Below are positions 1 to 11,044 of a stretch of DNA of 64,000 nucleotides, one piece after another. The position numbers and the translations under genes are program-made. The stretch is from Zygaena filipendulae (taxonomy: Eukaryota > Arthropoda > Insecta > Lepidoptera > Zygaenidae): the NCBI GenBank assembly GCA_907165275.2, contig OU015660.1, positions 2,668,501 to 2,732,500 on the forward strand. Reading direction: 5' to 3'. Each line of letters begins with the position of its first letter. Positions within the stretch are counted from its first letter, which is position 1. A model generated the notes under the pieces. It searched no databases. It worked only from the letters and a program-made list of their open reading frames with translations, and was not told the DNA's origin.

Positions 1-45
1 TAATCTACAAGACGGACTAAAAAAAAATATTATTCAACATGCCCA
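1..45. repeat. End of CRE-palindrome MITE
   Basis: The first 45 bases match the right end of the MITE seen complete at 1990-2281 (shared motif taatctacaagac, then gactaaaaaa). This suggests that a further copy of the 2.4-kb tandem unit, or at least its MITE, lies left of the window. Bases 46-410 hold no recognisable gene; homology to the tandem unit resumes near 350-410. Confidence 0.6.
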
Positions 46-770
46 TAATTGAGCTAGCTTCATCTTTGCATAGGATATCGATTTGTTCCTGTTTCGGATC
101 AAGTTTTCGTCCCACATTCCTAAAAATTTTTGTTTCGCCCCGTGTTATTTTTTATTCCTGTTTCGGGTCACTTTATAAAATGTTACTTTAGTAGAGTCAG
201 AAAAAAAAGTTAATTAAAACAATCTTTTATATACATAACGATAGCTTACCAGACAGCGTGAAAGACAGCCAAGTTCGTAACAGACAGACAGACAGAGTAA
301 CTTTCGCATTTATAATATTAACTAGTGGGAATTATTCATTTCTTTAAATTTATAAAAAAAAACCTGTAAAATATGTATTTTTATTGCATCAAATGGTTTC
401 GTTGAAAACGTTTGAAAATGAAAATGTGTAAATAAATATTAATTTATCTTTATTGTTCAATTAAGAGTAGTGAATGTTAGATAATATAAAAGACAGACAA
501 AACATACGAGTATTACAGAAAATTAATAGCTTATTGTTACAATTTATTGCATTTTGAAACACTGAAAAAGCCGCATCTATCGTATTTTTTTCTTTTTACT
601 TTATTTCAAAAAATAGTTTATTAAAAATAAAACAGTAGGTTGTAACAAGATACTTTTCATGGTGAAACTTATAACACCTTCAACGAATCTTTATTACAAA
701 AAATGATAAAGAAAAATACAAACTAGAGTCTTTGTACGTAAAAGATCTGTAATTCAAGTACATTTCATTT

Positions 771-967
771 TTAATGATTATGTTCATTTTTCTTGCATAC
801 GATTTTGTCGTCTGTGGTGAATACGACGGCTCTGCATTTTTTCCTGCGATGGGTGGCGCAACTCCACCGGATCTTGCGGAAACTTTCCCTGTGTTTGACG
901 AATTTATACCCTTCGACGAATATCATACGTGTGCCTCTCGATGAGGTTACAATTTCCACGTGCTGAT
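771..967 (-). CDS. mod(mdg4): FX1: alternative terminal FLYWCH exon
   Basis: Terminal coding exon of 64 codons plus two bases that finish a split codon. The acceptor is tttcag ending at 968; translation starts AT-CAG-CAC-GTG. There is no ATG, so it cannot be an independent gene. FLYWCH residues: G19-Y20, F22, W34, C36, C44, H62, H64; the protein ends exactly at the final His of the finger, with no tail. An AATAAA on the minus strand lies about 80 bases past the stop (near 690). Being part of mod(mdg4) rests on the array context. The protein is identical to FX2 and FX3. Confidence 0.87.
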
Positions 968-1989
968 CTGAAATGCGATAAAATCATAAATTAGATTACA
1001 TTCATTTATTTCACATTATCAAATTGAAGTATCCAAGAATAAAGTGATCGCCAAAAATTTAAACCATGCTTCATAGTTCATAACTATAAAATACTTTGCA
1101 AATCCCTGACATTTAGTTTGTTACGTTCTTCTAACACACACGCACAGTGAAACTTATAACACCCCTCTGTGTGTTGGGGTTAACACATGGTTAACGTGAC
1201 ATGACAAGGTAGGTACGTTTTGTAATAACTCATAAAGAAGAGTAATTCGGGTCAAGTGTGCGCACTTTACCCTTTGAAGCTTCACCGTGCGTTAAAATAT
1301 TAAGAATTAGGAAAATAAAAAAATTGTTTTCAATAGAGCATTTATTAGGTTATCCATTAAAAAAGAAACGAAAGCATAAAGTATCTTATCTGATTTTTTT
1401 TTTATAATAATGAAGGCAAGTCGAATGCGTACACTTGACTCGTATGGCGGAGAAGTGTAGTAAGTCTACTTTTAATACATTATGACCCTAGGGGCAAGTG
1501 TATGCATGCGCATACTTACCCACGCACACTTTCCCCGAGAAGCCAAAATTCAAATGAATTACTGAGGCCGCCGAGAAAAAGAATTTAACCTAAAATTTCA
1601 TGTTCACATTTCAATAAAAATTTCCGTGTAACTAACAGAAAATGGACTTACCGTTATCAGATCACAATCTTGCAAGTAACAGTATTTTCCAAAACTCAAA
1701 AATGTAACGATTTTACCAACATAAACAGTTTTTACTAGATAAACAAATAACGAAACGTGGTGCGGCGCACGGACATGACCAGCTGGCGGCTACTGTTTCG
1801 TCCTTTAGCCCCTCCGGCGCCTCCGATCGACCCAAACAAACACCCCATCCCCCGCGTCCCGTTCTGAAGATGCAGGCCGTGTGCCGACTTTACCCACTGC
1901 GCTTGGTTACCTCAAAGGATTCTAAACCGACTAGGGTGCGTACAGACTATGTAACATGTTAGATAATAGGGATGTTGACTACTATTGAA
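968..1989. other. Intron-like spacer of tandem unit, copy 1
   Basis: No coding sequence is seen. It includes a GC-richer patch at about 1755-1880 and the minus-strand polypyrimidine tract and acceptor of FX1 at its left edge. The same content recurs at 3356-4377 and, in diverged form, at 5744-6350. Confidence 0.6.
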
Positions 1990-2281
1990 AATAAAAATTC
2001 TAATTAGTCCGTCAGTTAGAAAATAGAAAAACAATGGACACGTATTTTTTGCTTTTTTAAATAAAATAAAATATACAGAGATAAAGCGCATTAAAGTTTA
2101 GGATGAGGAGGCCGTGACGTCACTAACCCCAAAACCGCCATACAAACTGTCAGAATAGTGACGTCACGCGAAATTTCAACTCAATATATCGCTGTTATTT
2201 TTTGATTACGTAAAAAAAGAAAAAATACGTGTCCAATATTTTTTAATAATCTACAAGACAGACTAAAAAATAAAAATTAGT
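1990..2281. mobile_element. CRE-palindrome MITE, copy 1
   Basis: About 290 bp with imperfect terminal inverted repeats of roughly 50 bp: the left arm holds agtccgtcag and ggacacgtatttttt, and the right arm holds aaaaaatacgtgtcc and gacagact. The centre has two palindromic gtgacgtcac sites (near 2114 and 2158). No ORF. Related copies lie at 4378-4669, 28120-28575, 48545-48790, 52130-52400 and 60015-60305. Non-autonomous; parent transposon unknown. Confidence 0.75.
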
Positions 2282-3158
2282 CAACATGCCCATTGTGTTA
2301 TGTAACACGACCACATTATGTAACCTTGTTATTCAACATTGCAACATAAAACAATGCTGTTCACATTAGAATAATAAAGCATTATAACAATGTTATTTAA
2401 CCATTGTTGTTTCTCGTTCTTCAGTGCTATGCTATCCACAATATCATCGCTGAGTGGACGTTTTACTAGCTGCGACAGCGATTGTACTTTTAAATAACAT
2501 AAGAAAAACAAAAACTAACGTGACTAATTTTATAAGTTATATAACATTTTGTTATAACATTCAGTGTCTACATTAAGTATCTGAAACATGTAAGGTACAT
2601 ATCAATGTTGAATAACACGTTATGTTATATAGTCTGTAGTTTGTACGCATCGTTGTAACGTTCTTTAGTTGCTCTAAAATAAATTCGACATTATTATACA
2701 TTATACATAATTATTTCTTTTAATTTATCAAAAAATCTGTAAAATATGTATTTTTATTGCATGAAATGGTTTCGTCAAATCCGTTCCATGGATTGAATAT
2801 CGAGTTGTTGAAATAAAAATGTGCGAATATTAATTTATCTTTATTGTTCAATTAAGAGTAGTGAATGTAAGATAATATAAAAGACAGACAAAACATACGA
2901 GTATTACAGAAAATTAATAGCTTATTGTTACAATTTATTGTATTTTGAAACACTGAAAAAGCCGTATCTATCGTATTTTTTTTTACTTTATTTCAAAAAA
3001 TAGTTTATTAAAAAATAAAACAGTAGGTTGTAACAAGATACTTTTCATGATGAAACTTATAACACCTTCAACGAATCTTTATTACAAAAAATGATAAAGA
3101 AAAATACAAACTAGAGTCTTTGTACGTAAAAGATCTGTAATTCAAGTACATTTCATTT

Positions 3159-3355
3159 TTAATGATTATGTTCATTTTTCTTGCATACGATTTTGTCGTC
3201 TGTGGTGAATACGACGGCTCTGCATTTTTTCCTGCGATGGGTGGCGCAACTCCACCGGATCTTGCGGAAACTTTCCCTGTGTTTGACGAATTTATACCCT
3301 TCGACGAATATCATACGTGTGCCTCTCGATGAGGTTACAATTTCCACGTGCTGAT
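3159..3355 (-). CDS. mod(mdg4): FX2: alternative terminal FLYWCH exon (duplicate of FX1)
   Basis: The same 64-codon exon as FX1, exactly 2,388 bp further on, with the same tttcag acceptor, two-base phase and stop. The predicted protein is residue-for-residue identical to FX1 (W34, C36, C44, H62, H64). If both are used, the two transcripts would be indistinguishable at protein level. Confidence 0.86.
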
Positions 3356-4377
3356 CTGAAATGCGATAAAATCATAAATTAGATTACATTCATTTATTTC
3401 ACATTATCAAATTGAAGTATCCAAGAATAAAGTGATCGCCAAAAATTTAAACCATGCTTCATAGTTCATAACTATAAAATACTTTGCAAATCCCTGACAT
3501 TTAGTTTGTTACGTTCTTCTAACACACACGCACAGTGAAACTTATAACACCCCTCTGTGTGTTGGGGTTAACACATGGTTAACGTGACATGACAAGGTAG
3601 GTACGTTTTGTAATAACTCATAAAGAAGAGTAATTCGGGTCAAGTGTGCGCACTTTACCCTTTGAAGCTTCACCGTGCGTTAAAATATTAAGAATTAGGA
3701 AAATAAAAAAATTGTTTTCAATAGAGCATTTATTAGGTTATCCATTAAAAAAGAAACGAAAGCATAAAGTATCTTATCTGATTTTTTTTTTATAATAATG
3801 AAGGCAAGTCGAATGCGTACACTTGACTCGTATGGCGGAGAAGTGTAGTAAGTCTACTTTTAATACATTATGACCCTAGGGGCAAGTGTATGCATGCGCA
3901 TACTTACCCACGCACACTTTCCCCGAGAAGCCAAAATTCAAATGAATTACTGAGGCCGCCGAGAAAAAGAATTTAACCTAAAATTTCATGTTCACATTTC
4001 AATAAAAATTTCCGTGTAACTAACAGAAAATGGACTTACCGTTATCAGATCACAATCTTGCAAGTAACAGTATTTTCCAAAACTCAAAAATGTAACGATT
4101 TTACCAACATAAACAGTTTTTACTAGATAAACAAATAACGAAACGTGGTGCGGCGCACGGACATGACCAGCTGGCGGCTACTGTTTCGTCCTTTAGCCCC
4201 TCCGGCGCCTCCGATCGACCCAAACAAACACCCCATCCCCCGCGTCCCGTTCTGAAGATGCAGGCCGTGTGCCGACTTTACCCACTGCGCTTGGTTACCT
4301 CAAAGGATTCTAAACCGACTAGGGTGCGTACAGACTATGTAACATGTTAGATAATAGGGATGTTGACTACTATTGAA

Positions 4378-4669
4378 AATAAAAATTCTAATTAGTCCGT
4401 CAGTTAGAAAATAGAAAAACAATGGACACGTATTTTTTGCTTTTTTAAATAAAATAAAATATACAGAGATAAAGCGCATTAAAGTTTAGGATGAGGAGGC
4501 CGTGACGTCACTAACCCCAAAACCGCCATACAAACTGTCAGAATAGTGACGTCACGCGAAATTTCAACTCAATATATCGCTGTTATTTTTTGATTACGTA
4601 AAAAAAGAAAAAATACGTGTCCAATATTTTTTAATAATCTACAAGACAGACTAAAAAATAAAAATTAGT
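4378..4669. mobile_element. CRE-palindrome MITE, copy 2
   Basis: The tandem-unit copy of the element at 1990-2281, with the same inverted ends and both gtgacgtcac palindromes. It was duplicated together with the exon unit, so the MITE insertion predates the duplication. Confidence 0.75.
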
Positions 4670-5546
4670 CAACATGCCCATTGTGTTATGTAACACGTCC
4701 ACATTATGTAACCTTGTTATTCAACATTGCAACATAAAACAATGCTGTTCACATTAGAATAATAAAGCATTATAACAATGTTATTTAACCATTGTTGTTT
4801 CTCGTTCTTCAGTGCTATGCTATCCACAATATCATCGCTGAGTGGACGTTTTACTAGCTGCGACAGCGATTGTACTTTTAAATAACATAAGAAAAACAAA
4901 AACTAACGTGACTAATTTTATAAGTTATATAACATTTTGTTATAACATTCAGTGTCTACATTAAGTATCTGAAACATGTAAGGTACATATCAATGTTGAA
5001 TAACACGTTATGTTATATAGTCTGTAGTTTGTACGCATCGTTGTAACGTTCTTTAGTTGCTCTAAAATAAATTCGACATTATTATACATTATACATAATT
5101 ATTTCTTTTAATTTATCAAAAAATCTGTAAAATATGTATTTTTATTGCATGAAATGGTTTCGTCAAATCCGTTCCATGGATATTCATTCGAGTTGTTGAA
5201 ATAAAAATGTGCGAATATTAATTTATCTTTATTGTTCAATTAAGAGTAGTGAATGTAAGATAATATAAAAGACAGACAAAACATACGAGTATTACAGAAA
5301 ATTAATAGCTTATTGTTACAATTTATTGTATTTTGAAACACTGAAAAAGCCGTATCTATCGTATTTTTTTTTACTTTATTTCAAAAAATAGTTTATTAAA
5401 AAATAAAACAGTAGGTTGTAACAAGATACTTTTCATGATGAAACTTATAACACCTTCAACGAATCTTTATTACAAAAAATGATAAAGAAAAATACAAACT
5501 AGAGTCTTTGTACGTAAAAGATCTGTAATTCAAGTACATTTCATTT

Positions 5547-5743
5547 TTAATGATTATGTTCATTTTTCTTGCATACGATTTTGTCGTCTGTGGTGAATAC
5601 GACGGCTCTGCATTTTTTCCTGCGATGGGTGGCGCAACTCCACCGGATCTTGCGGAAACTTTCCCTGTGTTTGACGAATTTATACCCTTCGACGAATATC
5701 ATACGTGTGCCTCTCGATGAGGTTACAATTTCCACGTGCTGAT
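5547..5743 (-). CDS. mod(mdg4): FX3: alternative terminal FLYWCH exon (third copy)
   Basis: Third copy of FX1/FX2 with an identical protein, acceptor, phase and stop. Its upstream intron begins to differ from the other copies about 60-80 bases past the acceptor (from about 5805), whereas the exon and 3' side remain near-identical. That pattern fits recent exchange that included this exon but stopped just upstream of it. Confidence 0.86.
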
Positions 5744-6477
5744 CTGAAATGCGATAAAATCATAAATTAGATTACATTCATTTATTTCACATTATCAAAT
5801 TGAAAATTACATTGTCCAAGGATAAAGTGATCGCCAAAAATTTAAACCATGTTTCATAGTTCATAACTACAAAATACTTTGCAAATCCCTGACATTTAGT
5901 TTGTTACGTTTTTCTAACACACACGCACAGTGAAACTTATAACACCCCTCTGTGTGTTGGGGTTAATGCATGGTTAACGTGTCGTGAACTAACAGGTAGG
6001 TACGTTGTGTAATAAATCATAAAGAAGAGTCATTCGGGTCAAGTGTGCGCACTTTTCCCTTTGAAGCTTCACCGTGCGTTAAAATATTAAGAATCAGGAA
6101 AATAAAAAAAATGTTTTTAATGGAGCATTTAGTTTAGTGTTTTCCAATACACAAAAATGTAACAATTTTGCCAAAATAAATAGTATTTAGCAGATAAACA
6201 AATAACATAACGCGGTGCGGCGCACAGAAATGACCGGCTACTGTTTCGCCCTTTCGCCCCTCCGGCGCCTCCGATCGACCCAAACAAACACCCCGCAGCC
6301 GCCGGCCACTTTACCCACTGCGCTCGGTTACCTCGAATGATTGTAATAACGTTATTTAGCTGCTATAAAAGAAATTCGACAAGTCGGGAGTTCCCGAGAG
6401 AATTGGGTATTTTCCGAGTTATGAAAATCAAAATTCTAATGAGATAATGATGTAGATAAATTCATAAGGGTGGCGCT

Positions 6478-6612
6478 ACAGTCTCGGCTGCGGCAGCGGC
6501 AAAAACAAATGGTAGACAACATAACAAGTTGGCCACAGCTATCAGCGGCGCGAGCTGTGGCCAACTTCTTATGTTGTGTACCATTTGTTTTTGCCGCCGC
6601 CGCCGAGACTGT
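6478..6612. mobile_element. 60-bp-arm hairpin element, copy A
   Basis: Left arm 6478-6540 and right arm 6553-6612 are near-perfect inverted repeats around a 12-base loop. The arms start acagtctcgg, pass through a CGG-rich run and caaaaacaaatggtag, and end ggccacagct. It has no coding potential of its own; long ORFs crossing it are by-products of the GC-rich arms. A related element is at 8981-9123. Probably a MITE or a foldback unit. Confidence 0.8.
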
Positions 6613-6662
6613 GGCCAAAGGGTAAGTGACGTTTCTTGGGTTTTGTTTTGGTACCTAATGTT

Positions 6663-6850
6663 TTAATGGCAATGTTGGTTCGTCACACAAACAATTTCGT
6701 CTTCGACGGTGGTGATGGCGGCTTTGCAGCCGAACCGGCGGTGCGTGGCGCAGAACCAGCGGATCTTCAAGGCGTTTTTCAGTTGCACGGTGTAAATGTA
6801 GCCGTTGTGCATCAGAGTGCGCGCCCCTCGGTCCGATATGCCAAAGACAG
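6663..6850 (-). CDS. mod(mdg4): FX4: alternative terminal FLYWCH exon
   Basis: Acceptor ggttctcag, then CT-GTC-TTT-GGC; 61 codons to TAA. Residues: N15-G16-Y17, Y19, W31, C33, C41, H59, H61. The His-x-His is written His-Cys-His (QHCH), so an extra Cys sits between the zinc His residues, as in FX7. No ATG opens the exon; the only internal Met is at residue 13. The finger ends the protein. Confidence 0.85.
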
Positions 6851-7432
6851 CTGAGAACCAGTAGGTATTTCAATTTGATTAATATAATAAACAGCGTAAA
6901 AAATTCTCTATAAAATATATTCTTATCGTTGAATGGTCCCGTTCGCGTTATTTATAGGTACTTATTTGCGCTAAATTTAATTTATAAATTAAAAAGTTAC
7001 ATCACTGATAAAGCGCTAAATTTAATTTATCAATCATAAAGTTACATCACTGATAAAATATGTCTTTGTAGGTACGTACGTCCTATGAATGATCATAATA
7101 AAACAAATCTACTGTAATCAATTTATAACTGTACTACATAGGTACTACAATTTAAATAAGTAATGTTTTGTATAAGTATCCAAGAATACGAAGGAGTATG
7201 AAGTTGTTTACTTTCATTGATTTACTTATTAAAAGTATTTATTATATCATAATTACATAGAAAATAACAAATAACGACAGATTGGTAGTCATAATCATAA
7301 AGTCATCGAGCGATAAACTTATGTTTTATTTCTTTTTCAAAGGCTTTTATCGATATCGGAGTTTTATCTCTTGCAAATGACTACCTATATCCATTCCTAA
7401 TCAATAACTATGTCCATTCTTCATAGTAATTT
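6851..7432. repeat. AT-rich spacer with a 45-bp direct repeat
   Basis: Between FX4 and FX5. A 45-bp unit starting gcgctaaatttaattta occurs twice in tandem at 6968-7057. A short piece that includes actatgtccattc is repeated near 7406 and 7438 at the 3' edge of FX5. No gene seen. Confidence 0.65.
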
Positions 7433-7629
7433 TTAATGACTATGTCCATTCCTTGTGCATACGATCTCGTCTTGTACCGTGTATACAACAGCTTTGCAAC
7501 CCTTGTTGCGATGGGAAGCGCAGAACCAGCGTGTTTTGAGTCCGGAATCCCTGTGTTTCGTGAATCGGAACCCATTAACCTTCAATATGCGGGTACCCCT
7601 GTTCGTATATTCGATACTGACAGCAGTAT
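7433..7629 (-). CDS. mod(mdg4): FX5: alternative terminal FLYWCH exon
   Basis: 64 codons after acceptor actattacag; reads AT-ACT-GCT-GTC. A second AG (ctgtcag, 13 bases inside) would put the exon out of the common phase, so the outer acceptor is chosen. Residues: N18-G19-F20, F22, W34, C36, C44, then GHSH with H62 and H64. Ends at the finger. Closest in style to FX1 and FX4 (KHRDSG, TRWFCASHR). Confidence 0.85.
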
Positions 7630-8248
7630 CTGTAATAGTACATTACTATCAACTATCAAGGCATGGAATTAAGCAGAAGAGCAATGATGGGGCGCGAGCA
7701 GATCGCAAATTTTACTAACGTGGCCTCGCTTCGTTTCTGCTTGGTTAAGGGTTTCCCACACAGTAATACACTCGCAACGGCCGATCGGAACAGTGAAAGA
7801 AAGAAATATGGGATTGTTTATTTATTTAATCATAATAGGAAGATAGAAAATAAAAGTTTTTGGGTGAAGATTGGGGCACAGAGAAGTTAAATCAAATCTA
7901 AAAAAAAAACTAGAATTTCTGTTAAAAAAACTTAAATAATTTTTTGACCATAGCAAAATCAAAATTGCTTCTGAAATCAATGATAAATCAATACAAAAAC
8001 TTTAAAGTTCATTTACTCCCGTAAACCCACTTTGTTTGTTATAGTTTTCTCTGTACTTTGTTATGGTTTTCTCTGTGACGTATAAATATTTTTTTTTAAG
8101 TTTTTATTAGTTACATCGTTCGTTTATAATTACGTCTTATATACAAATACGTACTTATCATTTGCGTAATAATTTATATAATTTGTATTAAAGCCAATGA
8201 ACACCTTTATCCATATACAGTAGGTACGTTGAGAAAAGTAATTAGGCA
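7630..8248. other. Spacer between FX5 and FX6
   Basis: AT-rich with long A and T runs. Two or three short ORFs occur but none has family features. Nothing else seen. Confidence 0.5.
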
Positions 8249-8457
8249 TTATTCCCAGATCGTTTCATGATTATGTTGTTGTCTCACGTTGACATCACGA
8301 TCATCGAACGTGACAACGGTCCCATTGCAACGCTTCCGCCGGTGCGTGGCGCAGACCCATCGCGTTTTCATCCGGGGTCCATTCTGCGAATGAACGATAT
8401 AGCTGTAACCGTCGTACCACAGAGTACGCGCTCCCTTCGCCGACATACCGATGGTCC
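8249..8457 (-). CDS. mod(mdg4): FX6: alternative terminal FLYWCH exon
   Basis: Acceptor attcgcag, then GG-ACC-ATC-GGT; 68 codons. Residues: D15-G16-Y17, Y19, W33, C35, C43, H61, H63, followed by a five-residue tail ETIWE. Open reading continues upstream through the acceptor to an ATG near 8494, but that ATG lies in the intron and the shared phase points to the spliced start. In the sheet after the second Cys it has NGTVV where most exons have a basic residue plus Ala. Confidence 0.84.
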
Positions 8458-8639
8458 CTGCGAATGATAACATAATAAATGGTAATATAATCATCAGCCG
8501 CGAAAAAATATAGAATTGGCATGTCAGTAATTTTTTTTTTCTCTTGAATCTTTATTATACCTACAGACATTACGAATAAACAATTCTATCATTTAATCGA
8601 ACTAGAACTGCAAAGCATATTATTTAAAATGTGCAAAAT

Positions 8640-8735
8640 ATGGGAGAGAAATTCAACTTCAACGCATCACATTGGTCGAAGCAAAACGTGACGTCACTAG
8701 CCCCACTCTCTGATTTATCGGCGTCGATATTCGTA
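8640..8735. repeat. gtgacgtcac repeat family, copy 1
   Basis: About 100-130 bp holding the palindrome gtgacgtcac next to ctagccc. It matches, inverted, the segments at 29655-29747 plus 30127-30175 and at 52500-52640. Unknown family; no coding sequence. Confidence 0.55.
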
Positions 8736-8980
8736 CTGGGCCCTTATTTACTATGACCATAATACGCCGCGTTACGATAACACGCCACAAAAATTGTCTT
8801 TCCCCCGAAATCAAAAAAGTTTCACTCCGAAAAAATACATTTACAACGTTTGTTAGGGCATACAGAATAATAATTTCTAATATTTTGGAATCTAGAAGGT
8901 TTGGGAATGTGTTTTTTGGACGCGCGTTATGGGCAAGATGGGTCATAGTTAATAAGGGTCCTGAACACTTACCCCTTGGG
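8736..8980. repeat. Segment shared with the FX27-FX29 duplicons
   Basis: The stretch with actatgaccataa, gccacaaaaattg and aaaaaagtttcact recurs at about 54130-54230. The stretch with acgcgcgttatgggcaag recurs near 54548, 57790 and 61638. So part of the unit duplicated at the right end of the window has an old relative here. No gene. Confidence 0.6.
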
Positions 8981-9123
8981 CACAGTCTCGGCGGCGGCGG
9001 CGGCGACGGCAAAAACAAAAGGTAGACAACATAGAAGGAGGCCACAGCACAGCGCGCGCCGCTGATAGCTGTGGACCACTTCTTATGTTGTCTACCATTT
9101 GTTTTTGCCGCTGCCGCCGCCGC
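8981..9123. mobile_element. Hairpin element, copy B
   Basis: Left arm 8981-9048 and right arm 9067-9123 form a CGG-rich inverted repeat, with caaaaacaaaaggtag on one side and ctaccatttgtttttg on the other. The left flank cacttacccc matches, in reverse complement, the right flank of copy A at 6612-6625, so the element is larger than the hairpin. A 176-codon minus-strand ORF over this region is an artefact of the arms. Confidence 0.78.
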
Positions 9124-10180
9124 AAAACAAATACTGCGCACGATTACACTATTAGCGAATGTCAAACCGCGAAATATGGCGGCGTTCAAACAGGTCAGAT
9201 TTTGTCAATATATTAAATGTTACCATTTAAAAAAAATCCAACATTTCCAAGGCTGTTCATATTTTTTATTATATTAAAATTATGTAACAAGTGAATAAAA
9301 ACAATTAAAAAATTCATGCCTAGCCCTATTCGGTAACTGTAGATACCACATCACATCAAACTCACTCTCAACTCTCAGGGGCCTGTACGTGTTGAACTTG
9401 CGTCACTCAAGCCTATCAAATGACCGTACTATTAGTCCAAGATTATGAAATAAGATAATAATAATATTTGTTACTTTTTTAATGTTACTACATGTTACAT
9501 GTTACTATTATTTAAACAGGTATTTAAATATTATGTAATTTAAACTTAAGAATAACCCGGTGCTTGGGTTTAAACCCGATAAAAGCAAACTTTTTACGGT
9601 CTTTTACCCGAAAACGGCAGAACCATGATATCACTTACCCCATCAGTGTACCACCTGCCCGTTTGCCCCCTAATACATTAAAAAAAAAAACAATTAATGA
9701 AAATAATCTATACTTCCATACTAATATTATACAGAGAAGCGATTGTATGAAAAACTCAAAAACTGGGGGAACAATTGGTAAATTATATATTAGGTGTATA
9801 TAATATTATTTTTCTACTTATTTAATTTTGACATCTTTGTATAATTGTTGTGCTATCCCGTAGTGGCGCGTATTCCTAAGTACCAGACCCAACTCATTGC
9901 GATAACGCCAATATTCGACGTTACATAGGTATGCGCATAAAAAAAAGGTATATTTTATAGTTTGGTATTCGCGATATAAGAAAAAATATATCAACATTTT
10001 ATAATTAAGGTTTACAAAAAAGCACCCGTAGGTCGAGAAAATATCTATAGAAAATTCATGCGTTACTATGAAAAATAGCCCTGACGATCTATTTTTAACA
10101 AAAAAAAAAAAAATTTTATTATTAAGATTCGTAGTACGTACTAAACACCCGGACATTGGTTAAACACAAAATCTTAAATA
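9124..10180. other. Spacer with decayed repeats
   Basis: No FLYWCH exon found. At about 9625-9690 there is a reversed fragment of a common lepidopteran interspersed repeat (gtaccacctgcccgtttgcc; compare 30325-30425). A minus-strand ORF of 112 codons at 9818-10156 has no family features and runs through homopolymers, so it is probably chance. Confidence 0.5.
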
Positions 10181-11044
10181 TATAAATCACGTGTCACGTT
10201 GTTTGTCCGCGATGGACTCCGAAACTACTGAATTGATTTTGATAAAATTTTGTAACTATTCATAATATGGTCCAACTTAAAAGATAGGATAGTTTTTATC
10301 CCGGAATTCCCTCGGGAACTGAAGGACATAGAGTACTTTTTTCCCGCAACCTCCGCGGGAACTCCGAAATTACCGCGGATGAAATCGCGGGGGACAGCTA
10401 GTCTAATATATATAAATCACGTGTCACGTTGTTTGTCCGCGATGGACTCCGAAACTACTGAACGGATTTTGATAAAATTTTGCAACCATTTATAATATGG
10501 TCCAACTTAAAAGATAGGATAGTTTTTATCCCGGAATTCCCTCGGGAACTGAAGGACATAGAGTACTTTTTTCCCGCAACCTCCGCGGGAACTCCGAAAT
10601 TACCGCGGATGAAATCGCGGGGGACAGCTAGTCTAATATATATAAATCACGTGTCACGTTGTTTGTCCGCGATGGACTCCGAAACTACTGAACGGATTTT
10701 GATAAAATTTTGCAACCATTTATAATATGGTCCAACTTAAAAGATAGGATAGTTTTTATCCCGGAATTCCCTCAGGAACTGAAGGACATAGAGTACTTTT
10801 TTCCCGCAACCTCCGCGGGAACTCCGAAATTACCGCGGATGAAATCGCGGGGGACAGCTAGTCTAATATATATAAATCACGTGTCACGTTGTTTGTCCGC
10901 GATGGACTCCGAAACTACTGAACGGATTTTGATAAAATTTTGTAATCATTTATAATATGGTCCAACTTATAGGATAGTTTTTATCCCGGAATTCCCGCGG
11001 GAACTCCGAAATTACCGCGGATGAAATCGCGGGGGACAGCTAGT
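10181..11044 (+). mobile_element. Tandem array of four Helitron-like (HLE) repeats
   Basis: A 230-bp unit starting tataaatcacgtgtcacg occurs at 10181, 10411, 10641 and 10871; the last is shortened by deletion to about 175 bp. Each ends in a small hairpin (ccgcgg, gatgaaat, cgcgg) followed by ggggacagctag and then T, as expected for a Helitron-type 3' terminus (hairpin then CTRR). No helicase gene, so non-autonomous. Two chance ORFs (10480-10725 and 10710-10955) are repeats of the unit, not genes. Confidence 0.75.

Larger units (their letters stand above)
410..6350. repeat. Three tandem copies of a 2,388-bp exon-bearing unit
   Basis: Copy 1 runs from about 410 to 2797, copy 2 to about 5185, and copy 3 from about 5186 to 6350. 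The offset is exactly 2,388 bp between copies 2 and 3 and 2,388-2,391 bp between copies 1 and 2. Copies 1 and 2 differ by scattered single bases and small indels (for example near 2310 versus 4698). Copy 3 is almost identical up to about 5800, then becomes clearly diverged with deletions (around 5806-5820 and 6125-6140). Each copy holds one FLYWCH exon; copies 1 and 2 also hold one CRE-palindrome MITE. The mixed identity suggests unequal crossing-over or gene conversion; an assembly duplication is an alternative for the first two copies. Confidence 0.92.

Noticed and set aside
6655..6873. Plus- and minus-strand ORFs of 72 codons over FX4
   Set aside because: They are other frames of the FX4 exon; the phase-consistent frame from 6850 carries the W-x-C, C and H-x-H residues.
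8249..8494. ATG-initiated independent small zinc-finger genes
   Set aside because: Where an ATG precedes the exon (FX6, FX9, FX16, FX17, FX29) it lies beyond a good acceptor, gives unrelated hydrophobic leaders, and most other exons have no ATG.
8659..9189. Minus-strand ORF of 176 codons
   Set aside because: It runs through the CGG-rich hairpin arms and repeated flanks; low-complexity Ala/Pro stretches and no domain.
10181..11044. Regular repeats that could suggest a CRISPR array or satellite
   Set aside because: Units are 230 bp with no short spacer, end in Helitron-type hairpin and CTAG, and also occur singly elsewhere in the window; the genome is insect.
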